Positions 7,879 to 17,387 of a DNA stretch of 64,000 nt are shown one piece after another. A program made the translations under genes and the position numbers. The notes below the pieces were generated by a model. That model was not told the DNA's origin and searched no databases. It saw only the letters and a program-made list of their open reading frames with translations. Numbering within the stretch: the first letter of the stretch is position 1; the number at the start of each line of letters is the position of its first letter. The stretch is from Pigmentibacter ruber (GTDB lineage: Bacteria; Bdellovibrionota_B; Oligoflexia; Silvanigrellales; Silvanigrellaceae). The stretch lies in the NCBI RefSeq assembly GCF_009792895.1, contig NZ_WSSC01000004.1:186001-250000 (forward strand), in the 5' to 3' direction.

Positions 7879-9108
7879 CTAACCTTCTATCGACGCACCT
7901 AACTCACTTAGTTTCTCTTTAGCTTTATTGTAGTTAGGATCTATCTTTAAAATACGCCGCAGTATTTTAATAGCTTCGTCCTTTTTATCCCAAAAAATAA
8001 GTGTTACAGCCTTGTTAAACAAGACAAGATGATTATCGGGTTGTTTCTTTAAAATCTGATTATAAGTTAACACTGCTTTTTCAAAATCTTTTGAATCTCG
8101 ATAACAAATAGCTAAAGAATTGGCGTAACTCACATTTTCTGGATCTATCCGCACGGCCTCTTTTAATAGCTTTAAAGCATTGACATAATCTTTTTTCAAA
8201 AAGTAACAATAGCCCAATCTTTCAATAATATAAGGATGTTTTAATCCTGCACTTGCACCAATATTTAGTATACTTAAACACTCATCAATTTTATTTTGCT
8301 TAAGTAATGATTCAGTACAACCTTCATAACGAATAATGTTCATTGGGCTTAGTTCTAGAGCTTTTTTTAAATCTTCAAGTGCTTTTTCGTCTTGTTTCAT
8401 AGCTGTATAAATATCAGCTCGTACAACATAGGCGTGAATATAGTTTTCATTTTTTTCAATTCCTTTATTCACATAACCTAACGCTTCTTCTAAACTATTT
8501 TGCTTAATTTGCACCCTTGCCATGCCAATATAAGGTCTAGCCGCTTTTTCTGATACTTTTGTCAGTTCCGAGTAAATTTGAAATGCCTGAGGATAATCTT
8601 CAGCTCTTAATTTTGCTTTAGCGAGTTCATAAACTCTTTCTGGATTTTTAGGATTGTTAAATACATTATAAGCATTTCTTATTTTGGGTAACAAATCCCC
8701 TTGGGATATAGGGCGGACTAAAATGTCATCCATCCCCATTTCCAAGGCAAACATAAGTTCTGCCTTGTTTAAAGGTTTTGACATTAAAATAAAAGGGGGA
8801 CGTGAAACATTAGGATCTTCCATCAATTCTTTTAACATATCGTAGCCTGTGACAACATCTAAATCATCACCTTCTAATGCAATATGGGCAGGTTTAACTT
8901 TAAGTTCAGCTAAAGATGCATGACCATCCCTATCAGCTCTTACATTATTAAATCCTAATTTATTTAAATGATGTTTAATTATCAGACGGATTTCATTATG
9001 TGATTCACCAACATGAATGGATAATTCTGTACTGAATGGCTCTGGTGGATTTAATCCAAACTTTTTAAAGAGATCAGAATGATCCACCTTGAACACCTCT
9101 TCTTTCAA
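7879..9108 (-). CDS. Receiver-like domain fused to TPR repeats
   Basis: 409 residues. About 26-150 is a CheY-like receiver fold and ~155-405 is a series of tetratricopeptide repeats (helix pairs such as AYVVRADIYTAMKQDEKALEDL and the PENVSYANSLAICY block). The receiver is atypical: at the phosphoacceptor position the strand reads IALEGDD (E79, D81, D82) rather than LLD, and the conserved C-terminal Lys before Pro is R132 (VRPIS). This suggests a pseudo-receiver or one with altered phosphorylation. TPRs normally mediate protein-protein contacts. It is followed at 18 bases by a CheZ-like gene, which makes a shared signalling role plausible. Cytoplasmic. The domain call is confident, the role is not. 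Confidence 0.8.
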   Translation of the reverse strand: MKEEVFKVDHSDLFKKFGLNPPEPFSTELSIHVGESHNEIRLIIKHHLNKLGFNNVRADRDGHASLAELKVKPAHIALEGDDLDVVTGYDMLKELMEDPNVSRPPFILMSKPLNKAELMFALEMGMDDILVRPISQGDLLPKIRNAYNVFNNPKNPERVYELAKAKLRAEDYPQAFQIYSELTKVSEKAARPYIGMARVQIKQNSLEEALGYVNKGIEKNENYIHAYVVRADIYTAMKQDEKALEDLKKALELSPMNIIRYEGCTESLLKQNKIDECLSILNIGASAGLKHPYIIERLGYCYFLKKDYVNALKLLKEAVRIDPENVSYANSLAICYRDSKDFEKAVLTYNQILKKQPDNHLVLFNKAVTLIFWDKKDEAIKILRRILKIDPNYNKAKEKLSELGASIEG

Positions 9109-9164
9109 TACAAAATCACAAATGAGGATGCCAATAGGAAATGTTAATCAAACAGAAACAACTA

Positions 9165-9800
9165 TTAACCTAGACCAGTAGCCAGTAGTTTTCTACCTTG
9201 CGGAAATAAAACTTCAATTTTATTTAATCCACTTTCAGCAACCACAAAGCCTATTCCAAATGATTTGTGATTTAAAATTTCACCTGGTTTGAATCGTACA
9301 GAAGCTTTATATTCTTTAGCTTGATTCAAATTATTTTTTTGTGCGCTTAAACGAGCTTCATAGTTAGCTATGTCTTCAGAAGTTCCTGACTGCATACTTA
9401 ATGGTAATTGATTTGTACCTTTGGATACCCTTCCTTCTCCATCCTCTTTTTTTCTAGACTTCGCCTTTGATTTTGCCTTTTTTTTGCCTAAAGCATCTTC
9501 ACCAGCTAAGAGTTTTGCCCCCGCATCTAGATCTAAATCTTGTTCTTCATCTCGTTCCATCTCTCTTTTACCTCCTTTATCTAAAGCAGCTTCTGATTTT
9601 GGTGGACGATATTGTTTTTCTGACTTGCAAGTATTGCATTGCACTCTGCCAGGTTTGTTATTAGCTTCAATAGTTACAATAGTATGAGTTAAATTCATCT
9701 TGCAACGATTACAGTACGCTAAAATGTCATGTCCGACCCGTGAGGCAGATTTTGACTGCGAAGAGATAAAAAGAGAATTAGGGCCATCAGTAATTGCCAT
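9165..9800 (-). CDS. Zinc-ribbon protein with a C-terminal Tudor-like domain
   Basis: 211 residues. The N-terminal part carries two CxxC knuckles (C30/C33 and C55/C58), a zinc ribbon. The middle (~65-125) is highly charged with a Lys/Arg-rich stretch of low complexity. The last ~45 residues (FKPGEILNHKSFGIGFV, then IEVLFPQGRKLL) match the small barrel motif found at the C-terminus of UvrD/PcrA and in RNA-polymerase-binding CarD/Tudor-like domains (G-x-V-x-H-xx-FG-xG). The basic linker plus ribbon suggests a nucleic-acid- or polymerase-associated protein. It lies 56 bases upstream of the receiver-TPR gene on the same strand. Function not known. Confidence 0.6.
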   Translation of the reverse strand: MAITDGPNSLFISSQSKSASRVGHDILAYCNRCKMNLTHTIVTIEANNKPGRVQCNTCKSEKQYRPPKSEAALDKGGKREMERDEEQDLDLDAGAKLLAGEDALGKKKAKSKAKSRKKEDGEGRVSKGTNQLPLSMQSGTSEDIANYEARLSAQKNNLNQAKEYKASVRFKPGEILNHKSFGIGFVVAESGLNKIEVLFPQGRKLLATGLG

Positions 9801-9833
9801 TTTTCCTCCAAATGGAACGAATTTATTGAAAAA

Positions 9834-10715
9834 TTAAATTGAAAAAGCGAGTTCTAATCCCGCTGTCTGCCTGAGTGTTGTATCATCGGAATCTATCTTG
9901 ACAAGCGTATAATAGAGGTGAAGCACTGGTCCTTTGAAAAAAATTCCTGAGCCCCAAAATATTCTGTCCTGTTTAGGATTGTAACCAATACTACCTCTGA
10001 GTTCAAAATAAGTCTGAATTAATATGTTTATTCCAGTTATTAAACTTTGAAAACCACTTTTTGAATCAATTAAAGTATCTACATTAAAGGTAAAGTAATT
10101 ATCAAAAGCGTATGTTGATATTCCTACATTAGTTATATTTGAATTATATTTATCAAATAATCCTCTTGTTCCGACTCCTAAAAATATAGGATTTTTCCAA
10201 GGAGTATTTACTTGATAAAAAGCACCTACACCAAGACGATAGTTTTCATTTTGCCATGCCCATCTATCTGTTAAACTTAACTGCTGATATTCAAAAGATA
10301 AACCCAAACTTAAATTAGTTAGAAAAGGAAGTTGGTAACCTGCTGCAGCAGTAAAGCTTCTATCACGAGTTAAAGTATCAGTGGGAATAGTTTCTCGCGC
10401 GCGAATAGCCATAGCAATAGGGGTAGTAGTAGAATCAAATACTCCTGCTTCAACTAAATCCAATTTATTTTGCCAAGATCCACTTCCAAACACAGAATAT
10501 TGTTTCTTTAAAGCAGGTAAAATAGCTGGATTTGCATCGAGCATAGAGGCATCTCCTGGAGCTGATGCACCTGCTCCACTGCCAGCTGCTAAATAAGAAG
10601 ATGGCAAGGTAAGCACTGAAGATGGCCTTATTTCTGCAGGTAATGCTTGATTAGAAATCCCTAGAATTGATAAACAAAACTGGACAAAAAATATTTTCTT
10701 TAGTTTAAAAGACAT
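9834..10715 (-). CDS. Outer-membrane beta-barrel protein
   Basis: 293 residues with a clear signal peptide (FKLKKIFFVQFCLSILG, cleavage near ALPA). After a Gly/Ala/Ser-rich segment (SYLAAGSGAGASAPGDAS) and LDANPAILP, the chain alternates hydrophobic and polar residues with many aromatic residues, as in transmembrane beta-strands, and ends in a hydrophobic strand (GLELAFSI). The DANPA motif near the N-terminus is common in FadL/PorV-like barrels. Probably an outer-membrane transport or assembly barrel; the substrate is unknown. It is divergent from tyrS with start codons 47 bases apart. Confidence 0.65.
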   Translation of the reverse strand: MSFKLKKIFFVQFCLSILGISNQALPAEIRPSSVLTLPSSYLAAGSGAGASAPGDASMLDANPAILPALKKQYSVFGSGSWQNKLDLVEAGVFDSTTTPIAMAIRARETIPTDTLTRDRSFTAAAGYQLPFLTNLSLGLSFEYQQLSLTDRWAWQNENYRLGVGAFYQVNTPWKNPIFLGVGTRGLFDKYNSNITNVGISTYAFDNYFTFNVDTLIDSKSGFQSLITGINILIQTYFELRGSIGYNPKQDRIFWGSGIFFKGPVLHLYYTLVKIDSDDTTLRQTAGLELAFSI

Positions 10716-10762
10716 AATTGAGCTCCATGGGATGCTTTCAACTTGAAAGGCAGATTATTTTT

Positions 10763-12028
10763 ATGACCACAAAAAATTCATTTATTACCAACCTCCGTAA
10801 ACGGGGGCTTATCGCCCAAATAAGTCATGAAGAAGAACTAGAACAAATTTTTGAAAAAGGGAATCAAAACGAAAAAGGTGTTCGTTATTCCGTCTATTGT
10901 GGGTTTGATCCAACAGCTGCAAGTCTCCATGTTGGAAATTTAGCTGCTCTTATGATGCTTAGACGTGCACAAGATGCTGGTTTACAACCTATTGTTCTCT
11001 TTGGAGGAGCAACTGGTTTAATAGGAGATCCAACTGGCAGAACAGAAATGCGTCCTATGAATACTAAAGATCAAATTGCTACATATATTGAAAATTTCAA
11101 AATATTAGTAAACAGATACTTTCGTTTTGATGTTCCTAATCCACCTATTTTTGTAAACAACATTGACTGGATTGGTCAAATGAGTTGGATTGATTTTTCA
11201 AGAGATATAGGTCGCCATTTTACTGTTGCAAGACTTTTATCAGCAGAAGTAAATAGAAGTCGCTTTGAAGATGGCGGTTTGACATTTATGGAATTAGGTT
11301 ATCAAATTCTTCAGTCTTTTGATTTTCTCCACCTTTATAAAAACTTTAATTGTATTATGCAGTTTGGTGGTGATGATCAATGGTCTAATATTTTAGGTGG
11401 TGCGGATCTCATTCGCAGAGTTGTTTCAGGAAAAGCATTTGCCGTAACTACTCCACTACTAGTAGCAAGTGATGGAAAAAAATTTGGAAAAACCGCAGGC
11501 AATGCTGTGTGGCTAGATCCCAATTTATTTTCCCCCTATGAATTCTATCAATTTTTTAGAAACGTTCACGATGCTGATATTCATAAAATGTTTAAAGTAT
11601 TTACATTAAAAACACTCGAAGAAATTCAAGAAATTTTAACGAACGAAAATATAAATCAAGTTAAAGAAGTTATGGCATTTGAAATTACCAAAATTGTACA
11701 TGGAGAAGAAGAGGCTTTAAAAGCCGTAGAGGCTTCAAAAGTTTTATTTGCTGGCAAAGTAGGAGATCTTTCCAATGCTCCTTCATTAAGTATTTCAAAA
11801 CAAGATATAGATGCAGGAATAGACATTTTAACAGTCTTGATAAAATGCGGATTTTCTAGTAGTCGAGGCGAAGCAAGAAAATTAGTGCAAGGAAACGGAC
11901 TAACGTTTAATGGAAACAAAATGACTGACTATAATTATAAATTGCAAGAAAATGATTTTGCAACAGAACAAAATGCCATTATTCTTCGAAAAGGTAAAAA
12001 AGACTATCATCTTGTTAAACTTGAATAA
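10763..12028 (+). CDS. tyrS: Tyrosyl-tRNA synthetase
   Basis: A class I aminoacyl-tRNA synthetase, 421 residues from the ATG at 10763. The frame could be extended to a TTG at 10718, but that would leave two bases between the two divergent genes and adds non-homologous residues, so I chose the ATG. The HIGH-type signature is HVGN (H56), the KMSKS-type loop is KFGKT, and QFGGDDQWSNILGG is the tyrosine-specific block. The C-terminal ~65 residues are an S4 RNA-binding domain (SSSRGEARKLVQGNGLTFNG). Its Shine-Dalgarno (GAAAGG) is about 12 bases from the start, longer than usual. Essential cytoplasmic enzyme. Confidence 0.96.
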   Translation: MTTKNSFITNLRKRGLIAQISHEEELEQIFEKGNQNEKGVRYSVYCGFDPTAASLHVGNLAALMMLRRAQDAGLQPIVLFGGATGLIGDPTGRTEMRPMNTKDQIATYIENFKILVNRYFRFDVPNPPIFVNNIDWIGQMSWIDFSRDIGRHFTVARLLSAEVNRSRFEDGGLTFMELGYQILQSFDFLHLYKNFNCIMQFGGDDQWSNILGGADLIRRVVSGKAFAVTTPLLVASDGKKFGKTAGNAVWLDPNLFSPYEFYQFFRNVHDADIHKMFKVFTLKTLEEIQEILTNENINQVKEVMAFEITKIVHGEEEALKAVEASKVLFAGKVGDLSNAPSLSISKQDIDAGIDILTVLIKCGFSSSRGEARKLVQGNGLTFNGNKMTDYNYKLQENDFATEQNAIILRKGKKDYHLVKLE

Positions 12029-12040
12029 TTTATTATAATG

Positions 12041-12077
12041 AAGATCCATTCTATTTTATTTAAAAAAGAAGGATCTT
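12041..12077 (+). promoter_or_regulatory. Hairpin that includes the ribosome binding site of the next gene
   Basis: AAGATCC (12041-12047) pairs perfectly with GGATCTT (12071-12077), and the AU-rich interior also pairs (TTCT with AGAA, TTTT with AAAA), leaving a bulged A, one A:A mismatch and a four-base loop. The right arm contains the Shine-Dalgarno (AGAAGGA) and ends exactly at the ATG at 12078. As RNA this would sequester the ribosome binding site, so translational control is possible. It may also help end the tyrS transcript, although no T-tract follows. Confidence 0.4.
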
Positions 12078-13379
12078 ATGCTAAGTAAACTTTTGATTCT
12101 GACTTGTTCTATATTATTATGCGCATGTTCATCAAAACTATTTAGTAATAACGAATCAACTCCAACAGGATTTCGTAAAATTGATTTTTCTGCCAAACAA
12201 AATCCTACTGAACTTATAAGAGATCCATTAGATCAAAGTAGTGATTCTCTCTCAAGTGTAGAGAGTATTTTTAGCAACTATAATATAAATCTTTCAAGGG
12301 ATGTTAAACTTTATGTTAAATTAAATTCATCTCTGCAAAACAGTTATGATGAAAATTCAATTATCTCTACCATATATCAAATTTCACCATATTTAAATCA
12401 AGATACAATTAATAAAACTATAAATTCAATTGAAAATACTAATTTTATCTTTTCAGCATCTCCAATGAATACACTAAACAAAAATATACAAACCGATAAA
12501 TATGGAATATTTTACAAATTTAATTCTGAGATAAATACAAAAAACAACATTGATGAACTTTACTTTCTTGATGATAATGGAAATACAATTGAAAAAGAAA
12601 GATACACTACTCAGTTATTTGTTAAGAACTATTATTCTAGAAATTTATATCAAAGTCTTACATACCCAATAGATAGTGATAAAAAAAATACTTGGGAATT
12701 ATTTATTCAATGCGCTAAAGGAATTTTCACTGATATTCAAAATAATATATCTTACAATATATCCACTTGGCCTAGAGTAATTATTTTACAATTAAATCCC
12801 AACACTAAAAATACAAATAAATATTCACTACATAAAAATGTATTCTTAAAATCCAATAATAATTTTATTGCATCGTCAAATATTTACCAAAATACTACTC
12901 GATCATTTAATATTATTGATTCAAGTTTACCAGCAAATAGTACATTAAAAAATCAAATAATTTCAATTCCTTTTCCAACAAAAAAAGAGAATAGTTTTAA
13001 TGCAATTTATAGTCAAGAAGGGATGTCGAAATTTTATTCAAGATTTAATAATATTTATATAAATAATTTCAAAAGTTATAGTAATTTTAGTAGCTGGCAA
13101 ATATTAATCAATAAATCATGGTTTGGTTTTATCCAAAATCTAGATAACAATTACAACTTAATAAATAATAATGAAAAGATAGCTCTTAATTTCCTAAATT
13201 TTAATAATCTACCTGTTAATCAAAATTATTCAAAAGATTTTCTACCAAATGGCATCCACTATGTAGATATTAATGATTCTAATTCCTTTTTAACGAGTAT
13301 TCCTGATAAATTATCTTTAGATTCTAATTTAATTGATGAAGATTTGATAAGAAATTTTTGCAATGAACAGCTATTATAA
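12078..13379 (+). CDS. Uncharacterised lipoprotein
   Basis: 433 residues. It begins with a lipoprotein signal peptide with lipobox LCAC (acylated C17). The rest is rich in Asn, Ser, Ile and Tyr and shows no domain that I recognise, no clear repeats and no membrane segments. The start codon directly follows a hairpin containing the ribosome binding site. The gene is convergent with a lipoprotein subtilase 15 bases away. Likely lineage-specific, attached to the inner or outer membrane; function unknown. Confidence 0.65.
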   Translation: MLSKLLILTCSILLCACSSKLFSNNESTPTGFRKIDFSAKQNPTELIRDPLDQSSDSLSSVESIFSNYNINLSRDVKLYVKLNSSLQNSYDENSIISTIYQISPYLNQDTINKTINSIENTNFIFSASPMNTLNKNIQTDKYGIFYKFNSEINTKNNIDELYFLDDNGNTIEKERYTTQLFVKNYYSRNLYQSLTYPIDSDKKNTWELFIQCAKGIFTDIQNNISYNISTWPRVIILQLNPNTKNTNKYSLHKNVFLKSNNNFIASSNIYQNTTRSFNIIDSSLPANSTLKNQIISIPFPTKKENSFNAIYSQEGMSKFYSRFNNIYINNFKSYSNFSSWQILINKSWFGFIQNLDNNYNLINNNEKIALNFLNFNNLPVNQNYSKDFLPNGIHYVDINDSNSFLTSIPDKLSLDSNLIDEDLIRNFCNEQLL

Positions 13380-13393
13380 TCATTTATTCATAA

Positions 13394-14626
13394 TTAATTA
13401 TTTTTAAATCCATTATCTATAAACGATTTAACATCCAAACGGCCATAAAGAGTTTTTTTATTAACACCATAGTAACTTGAATAAAAACTATTTGCGCTCG
13501 AAAATAAATCAGTTAAAACCCTACTTATATTCGCATTTGGGAAAATTCCAAAATATAATGAAAGTGCTGCACCAACAAGTGGTGCAGCAAAACTAGTGCC
13601 AGAAACCAGATCTACTTCTCCATTCTTATTATTTAATTCAATTAAACTTGCCTGTGCAGATATATCGACATCATCACCATAATTTGAGCTTGAAGCTAAA
13701 CTTAAATAAGATGAGTGAGAGCCAACAGTTATTATATTATTTAACTTATATGAAGCTGGATAAACAGGAATTTTTTGTAGATCTGATGACTCATTACCAG
13801 CAGCAACAAGGAATAAGATATTTTTTTTTGCTGCTTGTGATATCACTATTTTTTCTGCTAGTTCAACATTTTCATCTGGTTTTTCCGTATAAGACAAACT
13901 CAAATTTATTAATTTTGCACCTAAATAAACTGCCAAATCCATTGCAACAGCAAGTTGCATTGAACCATAATTTTTATTTGCATTTGCATCAGGATCATCG
14001 GAAAAAGTAATTTTAATTGAAGAAATTTTAGCATTTTTTGCATATATATTTTTCACTACAGATTGATCTAATGTACCTGCAAAAATTGAGGATATATATG
14101 TAGCATGTGAAGCCCAATTACTTTTATTTTCATCTTTTGTTAAATTAAGAGTATCGACTAAATTATTTTGAATTAAATATGTTGAAGGAATTACTCCAGA
14201 ATCTATAATGGCAATTTTAATAGAATTAAGATTAATATTCTTTGTTTGTATTTCAGATAAAGCTTTATCAAAATTTGCTTCACAGTAAGCGTTCAAACAA
14301 TTAGTGTTCAAATTTTGACTTGAGTTAGAATTATCAAAAATCTCTCTATTTTTCTCATTCTGCTCTGGAATTTTGTAGATATTATTTGAATAGATAAAAT
14401 TATGATCACTTTTTCCCAAATCAATAGATTTTACTGCTATCATATTAGGTACCGTTTTAAAGCGATAAACTACTTCTTTACCATAACTTAACAATTCAGT
14501 GTCGTTTAATCCAGATTCAATTACGTATGAACCATCAGAAGTAGTTTGAATTTTATCGTCATTTATAGAAAATTTTGAACAAGAACAAAATAAAAAAATA
14601 AATAAAATAAACAAACATTTTTTCAT
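13394..14626 (-). CDS. Subtilisin-like (S8) serine protease, probable lipoprotein
   Basis: 410 residues. The N-terminus is a short hydrophobic signal ending in FCSC (C16 is the likely lipidated cysteine). The S8 triad is visible: D142 in IAIIDSG, H174 in WASHATY and S345 in SGTSFAAP, with the oxyanion asparagine N278 in VAAGNES. The His motif is SHATYISS instead of the usual GHGTHVAG, but the residue itself is kept. An extracytoplasmic protease, perhaps on the cell surface. There is no obvious C-terminal extra domain. A second, longer subtilase gene lies at 25368-27515. Confidence 0.88.
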   Translation of the reverse strand: MKKCLFILFIFLFCSCSKFSINDDKIQTTSDGSYVIESGLNDTELLSYGKEVVYRFKTVPNMIAVKSIDLGKSDHNFIYSNNIYKIPEQNEKNREIFDNSNSSQNLNTNCLNAYCEANFDKALSEIQTKNINLNSIKIAIIDSGVIPSTYLIQNNLVDTLNLTKDENKSNWASHATYISSIFAGTLDQSVVKNIYAKNAKISSIKITFSDDPDANANKNYGSMQLAVAMDLAVYLGAKLINLSLSYTEKPDENVELAEKIVISQAAKKNILFLVAAGNESSDLQKIPVYPASYKLNNIITVGSHSSYLSLASSSNYGDDVDISAQASLIELNNKNGEVDLVSGTSFAAPLVGAALSLYFGIFPNANISRVLTDLFSSANSFYSSYYGVNKKTLYGRLDVKSFIDNGFKNN

Positions 14627-14711
14627 TGTAAATTTTATAACCTTAAAATTATTATTTATTCAATTATAATTTGTTTATTTAAATTATCAAGAGGTAGGTT
14701 TAATATAAAAA

Positions 14712-15491
14712 TTACTTCTGCTCGAAAATTGTACCTTTATCAGCTAAAAATAGTTTTCCATGCGAATTATTTCTTAGTTCTGAATCATTAAATAAAAACT
14801 TATAAATTTTTTCAGCAGCTTTAGCTGGTTCAATAAATTCGTTATTTTGTTTCATCTTTTGATATAACTTCACTATACTTAGATCATTAGGCGAATTTAG
14901 CAATATATTATTCACCATGTCAGTATTAACTGTCCCTGGATGCACGGATAAGCAAGTAAGCTCATCCATCGCAAAACGTTTTGAAAGCCACTTAAAATAA
15001 AATAAACAAGCTGCTTTGGAACCGCCATACAATTCTAGTCCAGGAAAAGGATCAATCGCCGCAAGTGATGATAAATGCGCTACAAATGGTGTTATTTGTG
15101 CATCTGTATCATTTTTACTCATAATAAAAGGAAGAATGTCCTCTATTATTTCAGCGCAAGACAAATAATTTATTCTTAAGGATTCTGCTTGCGACTGCCA
15201 AAATAGGTGTTTCTCAGTTCTGTTTGATTCACTTACAGCTAAAATTGGCATTACCCCCGCGGCATAAATAAAACCAGCTATTTGTTTACCATATAAATTT
15301 TTAGAAAGTTCTAAAATTGGACTATCTGTTATTGGATTTAATAAATCCCACCAAATAAAATGATCTTCAAATCCACACTGACCTCTACCCAAATGAATAA
15401 TTTTATAATTATTATCTTTAATTATTTTAGCTAATTCAAAACCAATACCTCTTGAAAAACCTGTACCAATAACCCACTTTTCAGTACTCAT
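14712..15491 (-). CDS. SDR-family oxidoreductase
   Basis: 259 residues with the short-chain dehydrogenase/reductase pattern: nucleotide-binding GTGFSRGIG (9-17), YAAG (76-79, the NNAG-like element), catalytic Ser around 141-142, and Y155/K159 in YGGSK. The tail of the fold (SVHPGTVNTDM) is typical of the sepiapterin-reductase-like branch. Substrate unknown. It is the last gene of a minus-strand run behind the two ABC transporter halves, 9 bases from the second half, so it may be co-transcribed with them. Confidence 0.85.
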   Translation of the reverse strand: MSTEKWVIGTGFSRGIGFELAKIIKDNNYKIIHLGRGQCGFEDHFIWWDLLNPITDSPILELSKNLYGKQIAGFIYAAGVMPILAVSESNRTEKHLFWQSQAESLRINYLSCAEIIEDILPFIMSKNDTDAQITPFVAHLSSLAAIDPFPGLELYGGSKAACLFYFKWLSKRFAMDELTCLSVHPGTVNTDMVNNILLNSPNDLSIVKLYQKMKQNNEFIEPAKAAEKIYKFLFNDSELRNNSHGKLFLADKGTIFEQK

Positions 15492-15500
15492 TATTTCTCC

Positions 15501-17384
15501 TTAATTAAATTTTGTATCTTCAAAGTTTTTAAATGCATTAAGTACTATATCTGGCGAAGTAAACTGCATGATTTTACCTGAGTCCAACCAAAGAATGCGA
15601 TCACATTTTTCAATTGTAGATAATTGATGTGCGACAATAACTTGAGTTTTGCCATGTAAAAAATGATTTGTAGCATTCACTAACAACTCCTCAGAATAAG
15701 GATCAATAGAACTTGTAGCTTCATCCATAAGCACAATTGGTCTATTTTGTAGAAGGCATCTCGTCATACAGAGCAATTGCCTTTCGCCTAAAGAAAAATT
15801 TCCTCCATTTTCCTTCACTTCAGTATCTAATATTTTTTTACCACTACTGAATACCTTTCTCAATCCTAATTTTTTTGTTACTTCAAAAATTTCGTCATCA
15901 GATATATTTTTATCTAGAATTAAATTATCTCTTAGAGTCCCCGAAAATAAAATAGGCTCTTGTGAAATAATTGATAAAGCAGAGCGATAGTTTTTCAGAC
16001 TAATGACATTTCCCATAATATTATTAGTTTCATTAAGAAGAGGTTCATAGTTATTTATTGTAATTTTTCCCTCGAGGAATGGATATAAATAAAAAATTGC
16101 ATTGATCAGAGATGACTTACCACTTCCTGTTTTCCCTATAATTCCTACTTTTTCACCAGCTTCAACATCAAATGTAAGATCTTTTAAAATGATTGGAGAA
16201 TTTTCAAAATATTTTAAACTTAAATTTTTTACTGACAATTTTGCATTTTTCAAACCATCTAAAGGATTCTCAATAATTTTCAACTGACTTTGGGAATAAT
16301 TTTTATTTAAATTATTAAACTGAGCTTCTTTTGGTAATGAATTACCAGGTTCTAATCCAATTTTTAAGTAATTATCTAACCTTTCAATCCCAGTTAATGC
16401 TTCTTCTATAGCTGCTAGCCATTCAAAAAAAACTTGTACTGTTGAAGATGTCATCAGTATAAAAGTAAGAACAACAATCAGGGAACCTAAAGAAATATAA
16501 TTAAATTTCATTAGAAAAGCACCTAATGTTCCTGTTACAAAAAACAAAGAGACATTTAGAATACTCATTTTCAATGAAAAAATATTTACTAAATTCATAG
16601 TTCTAAGTCTCTGTATAATAAAATCTTTCAATTTCTCATTAAATTTATTTGTAAAAACAACTTCTTTACCATAAACCTTAATTACTTTTACACCTTGAAT
16701 TGTTTCTGAAAAATGCGTAATTGTTGGTGCTCTAGATATATTTAGTTTTCTTCTTTCTTTGCGAATTGAAAATTTATTTCTTCTATATAAAAAAAAGTTT
16801 AAAGTAATTAGAAAAATTAATACTGGAAAAAAATAAGGGCTTGCGAATAAAATTAGTAAGCAAAACAAAATTAAATCAAAAATAAGTGATAAAACTTCTG
16901 CTAAAGGTCCACCTGACATTCTTGTTATAGAAGCATAATCACTACTAAACCTAGTAATAATTTTCCCGAAATGATTTTTATCAAAAAATTGGATTGGAAA
17001 ACGAGAGACCCTAAATGTTGTTTCATCATAAATTTTAGATGTAGATAATGTACCTAATTTTGAAATATTATATCGAAAAAACAAACTAAGTAAAAATCCG
17101 TTAACTGATAAAAATAATAGAAGATAAAAAAATTGATCAAATGTAAAATTTTTAAAAATATCAATTTTTGTATTACAAATTGAATTATTTGTGCATAATT
17201 TATTAACCCATTCTCCAATTATATTAGCATTTATTAATAAACAAGCCCTTCCTATAAAACCTAATATAATTAGGAAAATAAATTTACTGATATTTTCTCT
17301 CAGAGAATAATATAATGTTTTATATACTGAATTTGAAAAATTACTAGAACTTGAAATTTCATCAATATTATTATCAATAATCAT
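15501..17384 (-). CDS. ABC exporter half with ABCC/MRP-like NBD2 features
   Basis: 627 residues. About 30-330 is a six-helix exporter membrane domain; ~380-620 is the ATPase: Walker A GKTGSGKS (417-424), signature FSLGERQ (530-536), Walker B with catalytic glutamate (D554, E555 in LMDEATSSID) and H-loop H586. The signature and the following RQLLCMTRCLL closely resemble NBD2 of eukaryotic ABCC (MRP/CFTR) proteins. It starts three bases after the stop of the upstream half-transporter, whose NBD has NBD1-like features, so the two probably form a heterodimer with one canonical ATP site. The substrate cannot be predicted. Confidence 0.88.
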   Translation of the reverse strand: MIIDNNIDEISSSSNFSNSVYKTLYYSLRENISKFIFLIILGFIGRACLLINANIIGEWVNKLCTNNSICNTKIDIFKNFTFDQFFYLLLFLSVNGFLLSLFFRYNISKLGTLSTSKIYDETTFRVSRFPIQFFDKNHFGKIITRFSSDYASITRMSGGPLAEVLSLIFDLILFCLLILFASPYFFPVLIFLITLNFFLYRRNKFSIRKERRKLNISRAPTITHFSETIQGVKVIKVYGKEVVFTNKFNEKLKDFIIQRLRTMNLVNIFSLKMSILNVSLFFVTGTLGAFLMKFNYISLGSLIVVLTFILMTSSTVQVFFEWLAAIEEALTGIERLDNYLKIGLEPGNSLPKEAQFNNLNKNYSQSQLKIIENPLDGLKNAKLSVKNLSLKYFENSPIILKDLTFDVEAGEKVGIIGKTGSGKSSLINAIFYLYPFLEGKITINNYEPLLNETNNIMGNVISLKNYRSALSIISQEPILFSGTLRDNLILDKNISDDEIFEVTKKLGLRKVFSSGKKILDTEVKENGGNFSLGERQLLCMTRCLLQNRPIVLMDEATSSIDPYSEELLVNATNHFLHGKTQVIVAHQLSTIEKCDRILWLDSGKIMQFTSPDIVLNAFKNFEDTKFN

Positions 17385-17387
17385 AAT

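Noticed and set aside
9421-9687. Plus-strand frames opposite the zinc-ribbon gene
   Set aside because: They mirror the charged low-complexity linker of the real gene and encode only Phe/Ser/Leu-rich shadows.
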